The notes: generated by a model not told the origin, from the letters alone. A stretch of DNA of 52,360 nucleotides from Veillonella sp. AM51-8BH (GCF_003463825.1 NZ_QSDY01000009.1:1-52360); one strand, 5' to 3'. Shown: positions 37,587 through 46,983, counted from the stretch's first letter. Made by a program: numbers and translations.

Positions 37587-38627
37587 ATGGCTGTAGATGG
37601 CAGACAAGCAGCGTTGGATAACGCGTTAAAACAAATTGAAAAAGACTTTGGTAAAGGCGCTATTATGCGTCTTGGTGAAGCGGCTGATCGCATGAACGTA
37701 GAGGTTATCTCCTCCGGTTCTCTTGCTATCGATATCGCTGTTGGTGTAGGTGGTTTCCCTCGTGGCCGTGTTATTGAAATCTACGGCCCAGAATCTTCTG
37801 GTAAAACAACAGTAGCACTTCATGCTGTAGCAGAAGCACAAAAACAAGGTGGCATTGCGGCATTTATTGATGCGGAGCATGCGATGGATCCTGTATATGC
37901 TCGTAACTTGGGCGTAGATATTAATAACTTATTGATTTCTCAACCAGACAATGGTGAGCAAGCTCTTGAAATTACAGAAGCTCTTGTTCGCAGTGGCGCT
38001 GTAGATATCGTAGTAGTTGACTCCGTTGCAGCTTTAGTGCCTAAAGCTGAAATCGAAGGCGAAATGGGCGATGCTCACGTAGGTTTACAAGCTCGTTTGA
38101 TGAGTAAAGCATTGCGTAAACTGACTGGTATCATCAGCAAGTCTAAAACTGTTGTTATCTTTATCAACCAATTGCGTGAAAAAGTAGGCGTCATGTTTGG
38201 GAACCCTGAAACTACAACAGGTGGTCGTGCATTGAAATTCTATTCTTCTGTACGCCTTGATGTTCGTAAGGGTGAACTTATTAAAGCTAACAACGAAAAC
38301 GTTGGTGCTCGTACTAAAGTTAAAGTAGTTAAAAACAAAGTAGCACCTCCATTCAAAACAGCAGAATTTGACTTGATGTATGGTGAAGGTATTTCTAAAG
38401 CAGGTACTCTTATCGATATCGGTACAAATATGGAAATCATCAATAAATCTGGTGCATGGTATTCCTACAATGGGGAACGTATGGGTCAAGGTAAAGAGGC
38501 GGCTAAACAATACTTGCTCGACAATCCACAAATCGCAGATGAGATTGATCGTATTATTCGCGATACATTAGCGGTTGGCACTGAAGAAATCGATGTAATC
38601 GGTGAAGAAGTAACTGAAGAAGTATAA
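37587..38627 (+). CDS. recA: Recombinase RecA
   Basis: DNA-dependent ATPase of 346 aa for homologous recombination and the SOS response. Walker [10 protein letters not shown] is near residue 67, Walker [22 protein letters not shown] near 140, and loop L2 [30 protein letters not shown] near 195-224. It ends in the usual acidic tail. The gene starts 4 bp after cinA and is followed 2 bp later by recX. No clear LexA box lies directly before it, consistent with expression as part of the cinA operon. Confidence 0.99.
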   Translation: MAVDGRQAALDNALKQIEKDFGKGAIMRLGEAADRMNVEVISSGSLAIDIAVGVGGFPRGRVIEIYGPESSGKTTVALHAVAEAQKQGGIAAFIDAEHAMDPVYARNLGVDINNLLISQPDNGEQALEITEALVRSGAVDIVVVDSVAALVPKAEIEGEMGDAHVGLQARLMSKALRKLTGIISKSKTVVIFINQLREKVGVMFGNPETTTGGRALKFYSSVRLDVRKGELIKANNENVGARTKVKVVKNKVAPPFKTAEFDLMYGEGISKAGTLIDIGTNMEIINKSGAWYSYNGERMGQGKEAAKQYLLDNPQIADEIDRIIRDTLAVGTEEIDVIGEEVTEEV

Positions 38628-38629
38628 TC

Positions 38630-39073
38630 ATGAGTGAAGAAACGATGCAAGCTGCTATGGATCAAGCGTATCGCTTCCTAGCTCAACGATTTCTAAGTTC
38701 CTATGAACTGACACAAAAAATGAGACGTAAACAAATCGAGGACCCAATCATTGAGCGGGTCCTCGAACGCCTTAGAGACTATGATTATATCAATGATGAG
38801 CGCCTGTCTGAACAAGTATTAAACTATTTGATGAAAGAACAAAAATACGGCGCCTACATGATTAAGCAAAAGATGAAACTTAGAGGTCTTACTGTGCCTC
38901 CGGAAATCTCTGATTATGATGAAGTGAAAGCCGCTTATCGTGTGGTGGAGAAAAAATTTGGTTCCATTCTCAATGAGGATTGCACTCCTCGTGTAAAAGT
39001 CTTTAATTTTCTCAAATATAGAGGGTTTTCAACGAGTACTATCCAAGTTGTGTGCAATGATTTTTATGAATAG
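38630..39073 (+). CDS. recX: Regulatory protein RecX
   Basis: Small three-helix-repeat protein of 147 aa that limits RecA filament growth. The family pattern is visible in AYRFLAQRFLSSYELTQKM, VLERLRDYDYINDERLSEQ and YGAYMIKQKMKLRG. It starts 2 bp downstream of recA, the standard arrangement. It is slightly short for Firmicute RecX but complete. Confidence 0.92.
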   Translation: MSEETMQAAMDQAYRFLAQRFLSSYELTQKMRRKQIEDPIIERVLERLRDYDYINDERLSEQVLNYLMKEQKYGAYMIKQKMKLRGLTVPPEISDYDEVKAAYRVVEKKFGSILNEDCTPRVKVFNFLKYRGFSTSTIQVVCNDFYE

Positions 39074-39112
39074 ATAGTACTTTTTCTGAGGCCTTACCAG
39101 GCTTGTAAAATC

Positions 39113-39141
39113 TTGACAGAAAGGGCTTTCAAGTCTAAAAT
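39113..39141 (+). promoter_or_regulatory. SigA promoter of rny
   Basis: A perfect -35 TTGACA (39113-39118) and a near-perfect -10 TAAAAT (39136-39141) have a 17-bp spacer. The predicted transcript has a leader of about 100 nt before the RNase Y ribosome-binding site. Confidence 0.8.
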
Positions 39142-39248
39142 TAATAATAGCCTTATTTATTTATATGATGATATGGCTAAATGATAATTTAATGCATGAA
39201 GGGCATAAAAAGGAGCATGAAAGCTCGATTTTGAGAATTTAAGAGGAG

Positions 39249-40793
39249 GTGAGACTGATTTTAGAGTATAGTCTAATTGCAGTGGTAATGGTACTGATTG
39301 GACTAGGGGTAGGCTATTTTTTACGAAAAAATATTGCTGAAGGAAAACTGAATCAAGCTGAACAAGAGGCTGCACGCATCATCGCAAATGGTGAGCGCAC
39401 AGCTGAGTCTAAAAAGAAAGAAGCTTTATTAGAAGCGAAAGAAGAAATTCATAAGCTCCGTTCTGATGTAGAACGAGAAAATAAAGATCGCCGTTCTGAA
39501 CTTCAACGTATGGAACGTCGTATTCTTCAAAAAGAAGAATCTTTGGATAAAAAATTAGACAATATTGAACACAAAGAGGAAGCTTTACATTGCAAAGAAG
39601 CTGACTTAGCCCAAAGCCGTGAAAAAATTGAAGCTTTGTATGAAAAACAAATGGCAGAGTTAGAACGTATTTCTGGCATGACATTTGAAGAAGCTAAGAA
39701 TATCTTGTTAACAAATGTAGAACAAGAAATTCGTCATGAAACGGCAATTATGGTTAAGGAAATGGAGCAGCAAGCTAAGGATGATGCGGAGAAAAAAGCA
39801 AAAGAAATTATCTCCTCTGCAATCCAACGTTGCGCAGCTGACCATGTGGCGGAGACTACCGTATCCGTAGTGGCATTGCCTAATGATGAAATGAAAGGCC
39901 GCATTATTGGTCGTGAGGGCCGTAATATTCGCGCACTCGAAACATTAACAGGTATTGACTTGATTATCGATGACACACCAGAAGCAGTTATTCTTTCTGG
40001 CTTCGACCCAATTCGTCGTGAAGTGGCTCGTATTGCTTTAGAAAAGTTGATTGTAGATGGTCGTATCCATCCAGCTCGTATTGAAGAAATGGTTGGTAAA
40101 GCTCGTAAAGAGGTTGACCAAACTATTAAAGAAGCTGGTGAACAAGCTACATTTGAAGCTGATGTTCATGGCTTACATCCTGAAATTGTTAAGATTTTAG
40201 GTCGTTTGAAATATCGTACTAGTTACGGTCAAAACGTTTTGAAACATTCTATTGAAGTATCTCATTTAGCAGGTTTGATGGCAGCTGAGCTAGGCTGTGA
40301 TGTAACATTGGCTAAACGAGGTGGTTTGATCCATGATATTGGTAAAGCATTAGACCGTGAACTTGAAGGTTCTCATGTTCAAATCGGTGTTGATGTGGCT
40401 CGTAAATATCGTGAAAGCGCAGCAGTAATTAACTGCATTGGCGCTCATCATGGTGATGAAGAGTTTCAATCTGTAGAAGCTGTATTAGTAGCAGCTGCTG
40501 ATGCTATCTCTGCGGCTCGTCCAGGAGCACGTCGAGAAACATTAGAAAACTACTTAAAACGTTTATCTAAATTGGAAGAAATCGCTGAATCCTTCGAAGG
40601 CGTTGAAAAATGCTTTGCTATTCAAGCAGGTCGTGAGATTCGCGTTGTAGTAAAACCGGATAAGATTGATGAAGCTGAGTCTACATTACTTGTTCGGAAT
40701 ATCGTAAAACGCATCGAGTCTGAACTCGAATATCCAGGCCAAATTAAGGTCGTAATTATTCGTGAAACTCGCGTTGTGGATTACGCAAAATAA
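39249..40793 (+). CDS. rny: Ribonuclease Y, with uncertain, possibly non-canonical start
   Basis: Membrane-anchored endoribonuclease of about 511-514 aa that initiates mRNA decay. Order of domains: N-terminal membrane helix ([18 protein letters not shown]), a long charged coiled coil (about residues 30-180), a KH domain ([25 protein letters not shown]), and the HD domain ([11 protein letters not shown]). The strong ribosome-binding site AGGAGGTGA (39244-39252) overlaps the only upstream GTG (39249), so translation more plausibly begins at CTG 39255 or ATT 39258. With ATT the 5-nt spacing matches other genes here, such as rel and rpmA. The coordinate given is the outer limit of the frame. Confidence 0.93.
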   Translation: MRLILEYSLIAVVMVLIGLGVGYFLRKNIAEGKLNQAEQEAARIIANGERTAESKKKEALLEAKEEIHKLRSDVERENKDRRSELQRMERRILQKEESLDKKLDNIEHKEEALHCKEADLAQSREKIEALYEKQMAELERISGMTFEEAKNILLTNVEQEIRHETAIMVKEMEQQAKDDAEKKAKEIISSAIQRCAADHVAETTVSVVALPNDEMKGRIIGREGRNIRALETLTGIDLIIDDTPEAVILSGFDPIRREVARIALEKLIVDGRIHPARIEEMVGKARKEVDQTIKEAGEQATFEADVHGLHPEIVKILGRLKYRTSYGQNVLKHSIEVSHLAGLMAAELGCDVTLAKRGGLIHDIGKALDRELEGSHVQIGVDVARKYRESAAVINCIGAHHGDEEFQSVEAVLVAAADAISAARPGARRETLENYLKRLSKLEEIAESFEGVEKCFAIQAGREIRVVVKPDKIDEAESTLLVRNIVKRIESELEYPGQIKVVIIRETRVVDYAK

Positions 40794-40812
40794 TATGCTA
40801 TAAGCGATAAGT

Positions 40813-40842
40813 ATAGGCTGCAATGATTTCATTGCAGCCTAT
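40813..40842 (+). terminator. Hairpin terminator after rny
   Basis: A perfect 13-bp stem, ATAGGCTGCAATG (40813-40825) with CATTGCAGCCTAT (40830-40842), and an ATTT loop. The downstream tract TATTATTATC is only moderately T-rich. Confidence 0.8.
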
Positions 40843-40874
40843 TATTATCAAATTTCATTTGCATATAATCTAAA

Positions 40875-40939
40875 GATACGGAGTATAGGAATCCTTATGT
40901 ATTGATCTTTAATAGATGATGATTCCTATGATTCGTATC
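40875..40939. repeat. Large interrupted inverted repeat upstream of dnaG
   Basis: GATACG (40875-40880) and ATAGGAATC (40885-40893) pair exactly with GATTCCTAT (40921-40929) and CGTATC (40934-40939). A symmetric 4x4 unpaired stretch lies in each arm and a 27-nt centre separates the arms. It is not followed by a T tract. It could be an RNA leader structure or a paired protein-binding site. It matches no family I recognise. Confidence 0.75.
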
Positions 40940-41045
40940 GGTTATTAAACCTATTGATTCGATAATTGATTAAATTACTTTACAAATAGAGGATTTTTTT
41001 ATTTATATATCGAATTAATATATATAAGGGAAGGAGGCGTTGGCT

Positions 41046-42818
41046 ATGAGCAGATATTTTGAAAATGAATTGATTGAACAAATCAAAGATGCAAATGATA
41101 TTGTATCTGTAATATCCGAGCATATAGCTTTAAAGAAACGGGGCAAGAACTATTGGGGTTGTTGTCCATTTCATAATGAAAAGACGCCGTCCTTTAGTGT
41201 TGCCCCTGAAAAGGGCTTTTATTATTGTTTTGGCTGTCATGCATCGGGGAATGTCATTAAATTCCTCATGGAACTAGAGCATTTAAGCTTTGTAGAGGTT
41301 CTAGAGCGGCTTGCTAATCGTGCTAATATTCCCTTGCCGGAGGCAAAACTTTCACCAGAACAACGAGCTCGAGATGAACGACGAAAAAAACTATATGAAG
41401 CGTCAGAATTAGCGGCTACATTTTTCCATAACTGCCTTACTCAAACATCGATTGGTAAGGTGGGCTTTGATTACTTAAAAAAACGGGGCCTTACAAAAGA
41501 TACGATTGAAAAATTCAAATTAGGCTTTGCTCCAGATGGTTGGGACAAGTTGTATCGCGCCTTTCACGAACGTGGTATCGATGATTCTATTCTCTTGGAG
41601 TTGAATTTGGTACGTAAAAACCAAAAGGGACAGTTTTACGATTTCTTTAGAAACCGAATTATGTTTCCTATTATGGATGGTAAAGGTCGTGTAGTTGCCT
41701 TTGGTGGTCGTGTTATGGATGACAGCACGCCAAAATATTTAAACTCACCAGAATCAGCCATTTTTGAAAAGGGAAAACTATTATTTGCCTTTGATAAGGC
41801 TTATAAATCTATTCGTCAAGAGCGGCAGGCTATCCTTGTGGAAGGGTATATGGACGTTATATCTGCTCATAACCATGGTGTTACTAATGTAGTAGCATCC
41901 TTGGGGACGGCTTATACACGAGATCATGGTCATATATTAATGAGGCAGGCTGATGAAATTGTGCTGGCCTATGATATGGATGGTGCAGGTCGTCAAGCAG
42001 CAGCTAGGGCTATAGAATTATTACAAAATACGGACTTTAAGGTGCGTGTTCTGGCTATGCCAGATGGTAAGGATCCAGATGATTATGTACGTAATCATGG
42101 AGGACAAGCATTTAAAGATTTAGTAGCTAAAGCGGTTAAGCCTCTTGATTATTTATTAAGTGAGTCCTTAATTAAACATGACACAAATAATACGGAAGGG
42201 AAGCAAGCTGTTATGGCTGATGTATTCCCATATATTGCTAATATAGATAGTCAAACACAACGGGATGATGCTCTAAAGACATTGGCATTACCACTATGGC
42301 TTGATAATAGTAGTATTTTTAGATATTTCAGAGACTATGTAAAAAAAGGACAAATTGAATTGGTTGATACTGCGTCTGCACCGTTGCCAACACAGGATTT
42401 ACCTAAAGGTGATGCAGAAAAATTATTGTCCTTAGCCTTTACAGATGGTGAAGTGTTACAACATATGATGAGCTATTTGCCATTAGAAGACTTTGAAAAA
42501 ATTGAATATCGAGGTATAATAGAAAAGATATTCACCTTATTTAAACAAGAAGGTCGTCTAGATGATACTGCCATTCAATCTATTTTATCCTCATCGGAGT
42601 ATGATATTTACTCTAGATTGGTTGTTATGAGTGACGATGAATATAAGGTACAAGTGCCTGGATTAATCCGCAAGATAAGGCTTCATTCATTGCGTGAACA
42701 GTATAAAGCGCATTCAATTATGGCGGATCAATTAAAACGGGCAGGAGATTCGACATTTATTAGCGAATTACATAAGTGTCAGGAAATACAGAACTTAATT
42801 AGAGAATGGTCTAAGTAA
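41046..42818 (+). CDS. dnaG: DNA primase DnaG
   Basis: Primase of about 590 aa that synthesises RNA primers at the replication fork. The CHC2 zinc finger (CPFHNEKTPSFSVAPEKGFYYCFGCHASG, about residues 38-66) is followed by the TOPRIM core (LVEGYMDVISAH, LAYDMDGAGRQAA) and a C-terminal DnaB-interaction region. I choose the ATG at 41046, 8 nt after AAGGAGG; a TTG at 41040 is too close to it. It is cotranscribed with rpoD, which begins 23 bp later. Confidence 0.97.
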   Translation: MSRYFENELIEQIKDANDIVSVISEHIALKKRGKNYWGCCPFHNEKTPSFSVAPEKGFYYCFGCHASGNVIKFLMELEHLSFVEVLERLANRANIPLPEAKLSPEQRARDERRKKLYEASELAATFFHNCLTQTSIGKVGFDYLKKRGLTKDTIEKFKLGFAPDGWDKLYRAFHERGIDDSILLELNLVRKNQKGQFYDFFRNRIMFPIMDGKGRVVAFGGRVMDDSTPKYLNSPESAIFEKGKLLFAFDKAYKSIRQERQAILVEGYMDVISAHNHGVTNVVASLGTAYTRDHGHILMRQADEIVLAYDMDGAGRQAAARAIELLQNTDFKVRVLAMPDGKDPDDYVRNHGGQAFKDLVAKAVKPLDYLLSESLIKHDTNNTEGKQAVMADVFPYIANIDSQTQRDDALKTLALPLWLDNSSIFRYFRDYVKKGQIELVDTASAPLPTQDLPKGDAEKLLSLAFTDGEVLQHMMSYLPLEDFEKIEYRGIIEKIFTLFKQEGRLDDTAIQSILSSSEYDIYSRLVVMSDDEYKVQVPGLIRKIRLHSLREQYKAHSIMADQLKRAGDSTFISELHKCQEIQNLIREWSK

Positions 42819-42841
42819 TATAATGTAAGAAGGAGAGCGCT

Positions 42842-44005
42842 GTGGCTAAGAAAGTACAAAAAAGTCAAGTAGAGGAGATTGTAGAACAACTTCTTGAAAA
42901 AGGCCGGAAAACCGGCGTGTTGACACAATCAGAGATTTCAGATGCTCTTCATGAGCAAACTGAACTTACTGCGGAACAATTAGACGATATTTATACTACA
43001 TTTGGTAAATTAAATATTGAAGTAGTGGCTGATATCGACAGTGAGGATGCGGACGCTAATCCAATAGAACCAGAAGAAGAGGATGAAGAAGATACTTCTA
43101 ATGAAAAGAATATCTCCATCGATTTAAGTGTAGACTCTGGTGTTAACATTGATGATCCTGTACGTATGTATCTCAAGGAAATTGGTCGTGTCCCATTGCT
43201 TTCTGCAGATGAAGAAATCGTTTTAGCAAAGCAAATTGAGGCTGGCGCAGCAGAAGATGCTACATATAAAGATATTCAACTTGCCAAAAAGGCTAAGAAA
43301 AAATTGGTAGATGCGAACTTGCGCTTAGTTGTAAGTATTGCAAAACGTTATGTAGGTCGCGGCATGTTATTCTTGGATTTGATTCAAGAAGGTAACTTGG
43401 GTCTTATTAAAGCTGTAGATAAGTTCGATTATACAAAGGGTTATAAATTCTCCACATATGCAACATGGTGGATTCGTCAAGCTATTACTCGTGCTATTGC
43501 GGATCAAGCTCGTACGATTCGTATTCCTGTACATATGGTAGAAACAATCAATAAATTGATTCGTATTTCCCGACAATTATTGCAAGATAAAGGTCGTGAA
43601 CCATTACCAGAAGAAATCGCAGAAGGTATGGGCATTACGGTAGAGCGCGTGCGTGAAATTCAAAAAATCGCACAAGAACCAGTATCCTTGGAAACTCCAA
43701 TTGGTGAAGAGGAAGACTCTCACTTGGGAGACTTTATTGAGGACCAAGATGCTATTGCTCCAGACGATGCAGCTAGCTACATCTTATTACAAGAACAAAT
43801 TGAAGATGTATTTACATGCTTAACTGACCGTGAGCAACAAGTATTGATTTTGCGCTTTGGTTTGAAGGACGGCAAACCTCGTACATTGGAAGAAGTAGGT
43901 CAACATTTCAATGTAACTCGTGAACGCATTCGTCAAATAGAAGGCAAAGCGCTTACTAAATTGCGCAATCGTGGTAAACGCGATAAAATTAAAGACTTCT
44001 TATAA
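42842..44005 (+). CDS. rpoD: RNA polymerase primary sigma factor SigA (RpoD)
   Basis: Housekeeping sigma factor of 387 aa. An acidic linker (about residues 70-95) precedes region 1.2/2 ([72 protein letters not shown]), region 3, and region 4 ([28 protein letters not shown]), the -35-binding helix. It starts with GTG at 42842 behind AGGAGAG. The dnaG-rpoD order is the conserved macromolecular-synthesis arrangement of Firmicutes. A terminator follows. Confidence 0.98.
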   Translation: MAKKVQKSQVEEIVEQLLEKGRKTGVLTQSEISDALHEQTELTAEQLDDIYTTFGKLNIEVVADIDSEDADANPIEPEEEDEEDTSNEKNISIDLSVDSGVNIDDPVRMYLKEIGRVPLLSADEEIVLAKQIEAGAAEDATYKDIQLAKKAKKKLVDANLRLVVSIAKRYVGRGMLFLDLIQEGNLGLIKAVDKFDYTKGYKFSTYATWWIRQAITRAIADQARTIRIPVHMVETINKLIRISRQLLQDKGREPLPEEIAEGMGITVERVREIQKIAQEPVSLETPIGEEEDSHLGDFIEDQDAIAPDDAASYILLQEQIEDVFTCLTDREQQVLILRFGLKDGKPRTLEEVGQHFNVTRERIRQIEGKALTKLRNRGKRDKIKDFL

Positions 44006-44020
44006 GATGTTGAATCTCTT

Positions 44021-44066
44021 AAGGGTTGTAATGCAGTGTTTTCTAGCACTGTGTTACAGCCCTTTT
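44021..44066 (+). terminator. Rho-independent terminator after rpoD
   Basis: AAGGGTTGTAATGCAGTG (44021-44038) pairs with CACTGTGTTACAGCCCTT (44047-44064) with two wobble or mismatch positions, and runs into TTTTG. Confidence 0.85.
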
Positions 44067-44154
44067 GTGTTATATTACTGTCTATGCCCGTTCTCTACTG
44101 CAGAAAATATGGCAAAATATAGCTCATGAAACAGTTATAGAAATACGGTGTGCC

Positions 44155-44184
44155 TTGACTTAGTACTAGCCTATTCGGTATAAT
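44155..44184 (+). promoter_or_regulatory. Promoter of the CAU tRNA gene
   Basis: The -35 TTGACT (44155-44160) and -10 TATAAT (44179-44184) are separated by 18 bp. The tRNA starts 22 bp later. Confidence 0.8.
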
Positions 44185-44206
44185 TAATGAGCTAGAAACT
44201 AACTGT

Positions 44207-44280
44207 GGGCCTATAGCTCAGGGGTAGAGCAACCGGCTCATAACCGGTCGGTCCCTGGTTCGATCCCAGGTGGCCCACCA
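44207..44280 (+). tRNA. tRNA with CAU anticodon (Met, or Ile2 after lysidine modification); one acceptor-stem G apparently missing
   Basis: The cloverleaf is clear: D arm GCTC/GAGC, anticodon stem ACCGG/CCGGT with loop CTCATAA (anticodon CAT), T arm CCTGG/CCAGG with loop TTCGATC, and encoded CCA. The 5' acceptor strand is GGGCCTA, but only TGGCCC lies between the T arm and the discriminator A, one base short. Adding one G to the GG at 44272-44273 restores a 7-bp stem with one G-U pair. Elongator Met and Ile2 cannot be separated by eye. Confidence 0.93.
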
Positions 44281-44295
44281 ATTATGTTGATATCT

Positions 44296-44328
44296 ACCGT
44301 CCTTGAGAATTCAAGGACGGTTATTTTT
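44296..44328 (+). terminator. Rho-independent terminator after the tRNA
   Basis: ACCGTCCTTGA (44296-44306) pairs perfectly with TCAAGGACGGT (44311-44321) around GAAT, followed by TATTTTTAT. Confidence 0.9.
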
Positions 44329-44363
44329 ATATATAATAATAGAGGAATTATGGACCTAGACCT

Positions 44364-45086
44364 ATGATGGATCGCTTAGAGGCGGTGTTTTCAATCGTAC
44401 CAAAAGCTCATGCTATAGCTGATATTGGTGCTGATCATGGATATTTAGCAGTAGAACTTATCAACCGTAATCGTGCTGAATTTGTTATTGCTGGCGACGT
44501 GCATAAAGGACCTTTAGAATCTGCAAAAGAATATGTTCAATCTTGTGGGTTAACTTCTAAAGTAGATTGTCGATTAGGGGATGGTCTAAAGGTAACAGAG
44601 AAGGGCGAATTAAATGGTGCCATTTGCTGTGGTATGGGTGGATACCTTATGCGCGATATTGTAGATGCCGGTCCAGAGCTTTTAGAGTTCTACGTATTAC
44701 AACCACAGAATGGACAAAAAGAATTACGTCAATATATGGTACAAAAGGGCTATGTTATCGTCCTTGAAATCATCGTTGAAGATGCAGGAAAGCTATACAC
44801 TGCATTTTTAGCAGTGCGTAATGATCAGGTAGAAGCGTATACGGGCATGGCTGAATACGTAGATGTTTATCAATCATTACCAGAGGATTCGTTATTATGG
44901 TCTGTAGGTGCTCTTTTAGAACAGGAACGACCATCACTTTGGCCGAAATATATTGAGTACTTAATATATCAACGGCAATGTGCACTAGACGGTATGACTG
45001 AGCAATTGAGCCATACAGATAAATATAAGGATTTAGAGCGTGAAGTAGAATTTCTGCACGGACTTTTAGAAGATAGAAAGAAGTGA
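44364..45086 (+). CDS. trmK: tRNA (adenine-22-N1)-methyltransferase TrmK
   Basis: Class I SAM-dependent methyltransferase of 240 aa. Motif I (AIADIGADHGYLAVELI, about residues 18-34) binds SAM, and CCGMGGYLMRDIV (about 89-101) and FYVLQPQNGQKELRQYM match TrmK (YqfN), which makes m1A22 in tRNA. The C-terminal coiled segment is typical. It lies downstream of dnaG-rpoD and upstream of a Nif3-family gene, the conserved Firmicute order. The frame overlaps the next gene's upstream limit by 4 bp. Confidence 0.9.
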   Translation: MMDRLEAVFSIVPKAHAIADIGADHGYLAVELINRNRAEFVIAGDVHKGPLESAKEYVQSCGLTSKVDCRLGDGLKVTEKGELNGAICCGMGGYLMRDIVDAGPELLEFYVLQPQNGQKELRQYMVQKGYVIVLEIIVEDAGKLYTAFLAVRNDQVEAYTGMAEYVDVYQSLPEDSLLWSVGALLEQERPSLWPKYIEYLIYQRQCALDGMTEQLSHTDKYKDLEREVEFLHGLLEDRKK

Positions 45087-45091
45087 GCTTT

Positions 45092-46195
45092 ATGACAACA
45101 GTTCAACAAGTTATTACCTTAATGGAACAATTGGCCCCTCGTTCTTATGCAGAATCTTGGGATAATGTGGGCCTCATGGTGGGTGATAGAAATGCTATCG
45201 TTACAGGCGTGTTAACTACATTAGATGTAACAGCGGAGGCCATTTCATATGCCATTGAACATGACTGTAATCTAATTGTTAGTCATCACCCGTTGATTTT
45301 TAAGGGCTTAAAACAATTGTCTTGTGATACGGCACAAGGGCGAATGATTAATCAGCTGATTCAACATAATATTGCCGTTTACAGTGCACATACAAATCTC
45401 GATATAGCACCTGGTGGCTTGAATGATATGTTGGCAGAACAATTAGGTCTTATAGATGTTAAGGGCTTTATCAAAACTGGGGAAGACGCATTGTATAAGA
45501 TAACTACCTTTGTACCTGAAAATGCAGCTGATGCGGTTCGAATGGCAATGGGAGCTGCTGGGGCTGGACGTATTGGTAACTATGAATACTGTAGTTTTAG
45601 TGCTCATGGTGAAGGTCGTTTTGTAGGCAATGATGACTCTCATCCTGTTGTGGGTGAAGCAGGATCTATGACAGTAGTACCAGAAGTACAAATCAATGCG
45701 TTGGTAGATGGTATACATTTGCAACACGTCATTGAAGCGATGAAAGATGCACATCCTTACGAAGAGGCCGCCTATGAGGTACTATCCTTAGTTGAGCCGA
45801 AAGAGGCGACTCAATATTTAGGTCGTATTGGTAGATTACCAAACGCCTTAGATTTAGATACATTCCGTGAATGGGTACAGGAAGCATTACCAGAGGCTAA
45901 TATTCGTTTTGCTGGCATAGCGCCTAAAGAAATTCAATCCATAGCACTATGTTCTGGTGCCGGTGCTGAATTTATTAAGGATGCAGCTCGCTTGCATGTA
46001 GACGCATATGTTACAGGCGATGTGAAATATCATGATGCACAATTAGCTAAAGAGCTTGGATTGCTTGTAGTTGATGCAGGTCATTTTGGCACAGAATCTA
46101 TTGTTGCTAGCGGTTTATGTGACTATTTACTTAGTAAAGATATATCTGTTCCTGTGAAAGCTTTTACAGAACAGAATGATTTCTTTTTCTTATAA
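45092..46195 (+). CDS. Nif3-like dinuclear metal centre protein (YqfO type)
   Basis: Nif3 family (often annotated GTP cyclohydrolase 1 type 2), about 367 aa. Metal-binding motifs are SHHPLIFKG (about residue 65), YSAHTNLD (about 100) and, near the C-terminus, VDAGHFGTES. The length indicates the version with a central PII/CutA-like insertion, as in YqfO. Biochemical function is unsettled. The ATG at 45092 or the GTG at 45083 could be the start. It is coupled to trmK, a very common pairing. Confidence 0.9.
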   Translation: MTTVQQVITLMEQLAPRSYAESWDNVGLMVGDRNAIVTGVLTTLDVTAEAISYAIEHDCNLIVSHHPLIFKGLKQLSCDTAQGRMINQLIQHNIAVYSAHTNLDIAPGGLNDMLAEQLGLIDVKGFIKTGEDALYKITTFVPENAADAVRMAMGAAGAGRIGNYEYCSFSAHGEGRFVGNDDSHPVVGEAGSMTVVPEVQINALVDGIHLQHVIEAMKDAHPYEEAAYEVLSLVEPKEATQYLGRIGRLPNALDLDTFREWVQEALPEANIRFAGIAPKEIQSIALCSGAGAEFIKDAARLHVDAYVTGDVKYHDAQLAKELGLLVVDAGHFGTESIVASGLCDYLLSKDISVPVKAFTEQNDFFFL

Positions 46196-46242
46196 TATTG
46201 CATTTTCTTGCAACAAATAGGCTAGCTATGATAAACTGAATT

Positions 46243-46595
46243 GAAGCAAGTATGAAAGACGGTTGCGAGTCCATAGGACTCGAGGAAAGTCCGAGCTCCA
46301 TAGGGCAGGATGCCAGATAACGTCTGGCGAGGGTAACCTTAGGGAAAGTGCCATAGAAAAGGAAACCGCCACGTCAGTGGTAAGGGTGGAAAGGTGAGGT
46401 AAGAGCTCACCAGCAGTTTGGTAACAGGCTGGCTCGGTAAACCCCATCCGGAGCAAGACCGAATAGGGAAGGGTTAAGGGTGGTCCCGCCTACCTTCCGG
46501 GTTGTGTCGCTCGAGCGTGCAGGCGACTGTACGCCTAGAAAGATAATCGTCACCGCGCAAGCGGAACAGAACTCGGCTTATTGATTGCTTGCTTC
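46243..46595 (+). ncRNA. rnpB: RNase P RNA, bacterial type A-like
   Basis: Catalytic RNA that trims tRNA 5' leaders. The conserved core elements are present: GAGGAAAGTCCGAGCTCC near the 5' end, GGGTAACCTTAGGGAAAGTGCCATAGAAA, AAGGGTGGAAAGGTGAGGTAAGAGCTCACCAGC, and ACAGAACTCGGCTTA near the 3' end. The terminal P1 helix is GAAGCAAG (46243-46250) with CTTGCTTC (46588-46595). Ends are set from P1. No open frame here is a gene. Confidence 0.95.
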
Positions 46596-46612
46596 CATAT
46601 TTAAGATATAAT
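46585..46612 (+). promoter_or_regulatory. Promoter of the thioredoxin-like gene, overlapping the rnpB 3' end
   Basis: TTGCTT (46585-46590) and TATAAT (46607-46612) are 16 bp apart. The -35 hexamer lies in the 3' strand of RNase P helix P1, so the two genes are packed with overlap. Confidence 0.6.
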
Positions 46613-46653
46613 TTATAGAATATAAGATTGTAGATCTTTGTTAGGAGAACTTC

Positions 46654-46983
46654 ATGGCAATTACAGCGATTACTAGTGTACAAGAATTTGATGAAAAAGT
46701 ACTTGGCTCTAAAGGTTTAGCTATTGTTGATTTCTGGGCTGCCTGGTGCGAACCTTGCACTGTTATGCGTCCAGAGGTAGAAGCTGTAGCAGAACGTTTG
46801 AAAGGACAAGTAACGTTCTTTAGTGTTGATGCAGAAGATAAAAATCTTCGTGGCGTTTTGTTGAAAGAAGACATCGATGGTATTCCATCCATGGTATTCT
46901 ATCGCGATGGCAAAATGCTTGATTCCCTTGTAGGTTACAAGAAAGCTGATGTGCTTGAGGCTCTAATCAAGGAAGTTATCTAA
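46654..46983 (+). CDS. Thioredoxin-like protein with CEPC active site
   Basis: Thioredoxin-fold protein of 109 aa, the usual length. The active-site region is FWAAWCEPCTVMRPEVE (about residues 28-44) and the cis-proline segment is DIDGIPSMVFYRDGK (about 74-88). The dithiol motif is C-E-P-C rather than C-G-P-C, which should alter redox potential or partner choice, so this may not be the main thioredoxin. The start ATG follows TTAGGAG. It has its own promoter and terminator. Confidence 0.92.
   Translation: MAITAITSVQEFDEKVLGSKGLAIVDFWAAWCEPCTVMRPEVEAVAERLKGQVTFFSVDAEDKNLRGVLLKEDIDGIPSMVFYRDGKMLDSLVGYKKADVLEALIKEVI

Noticed and set aside
38085..38531. 148-aa open frame on the - strand opposite recA
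   Set aside because: It is a shadow of recA codon use, with Phe/Thr/Cys-rich low-complexity translation and no ribosome-binding site.
46226..46683. Short open frames across 46226-46683 on the - strand
   Set aside because: They overlap the RNase P RNA, whose conserved core is unmistakable.
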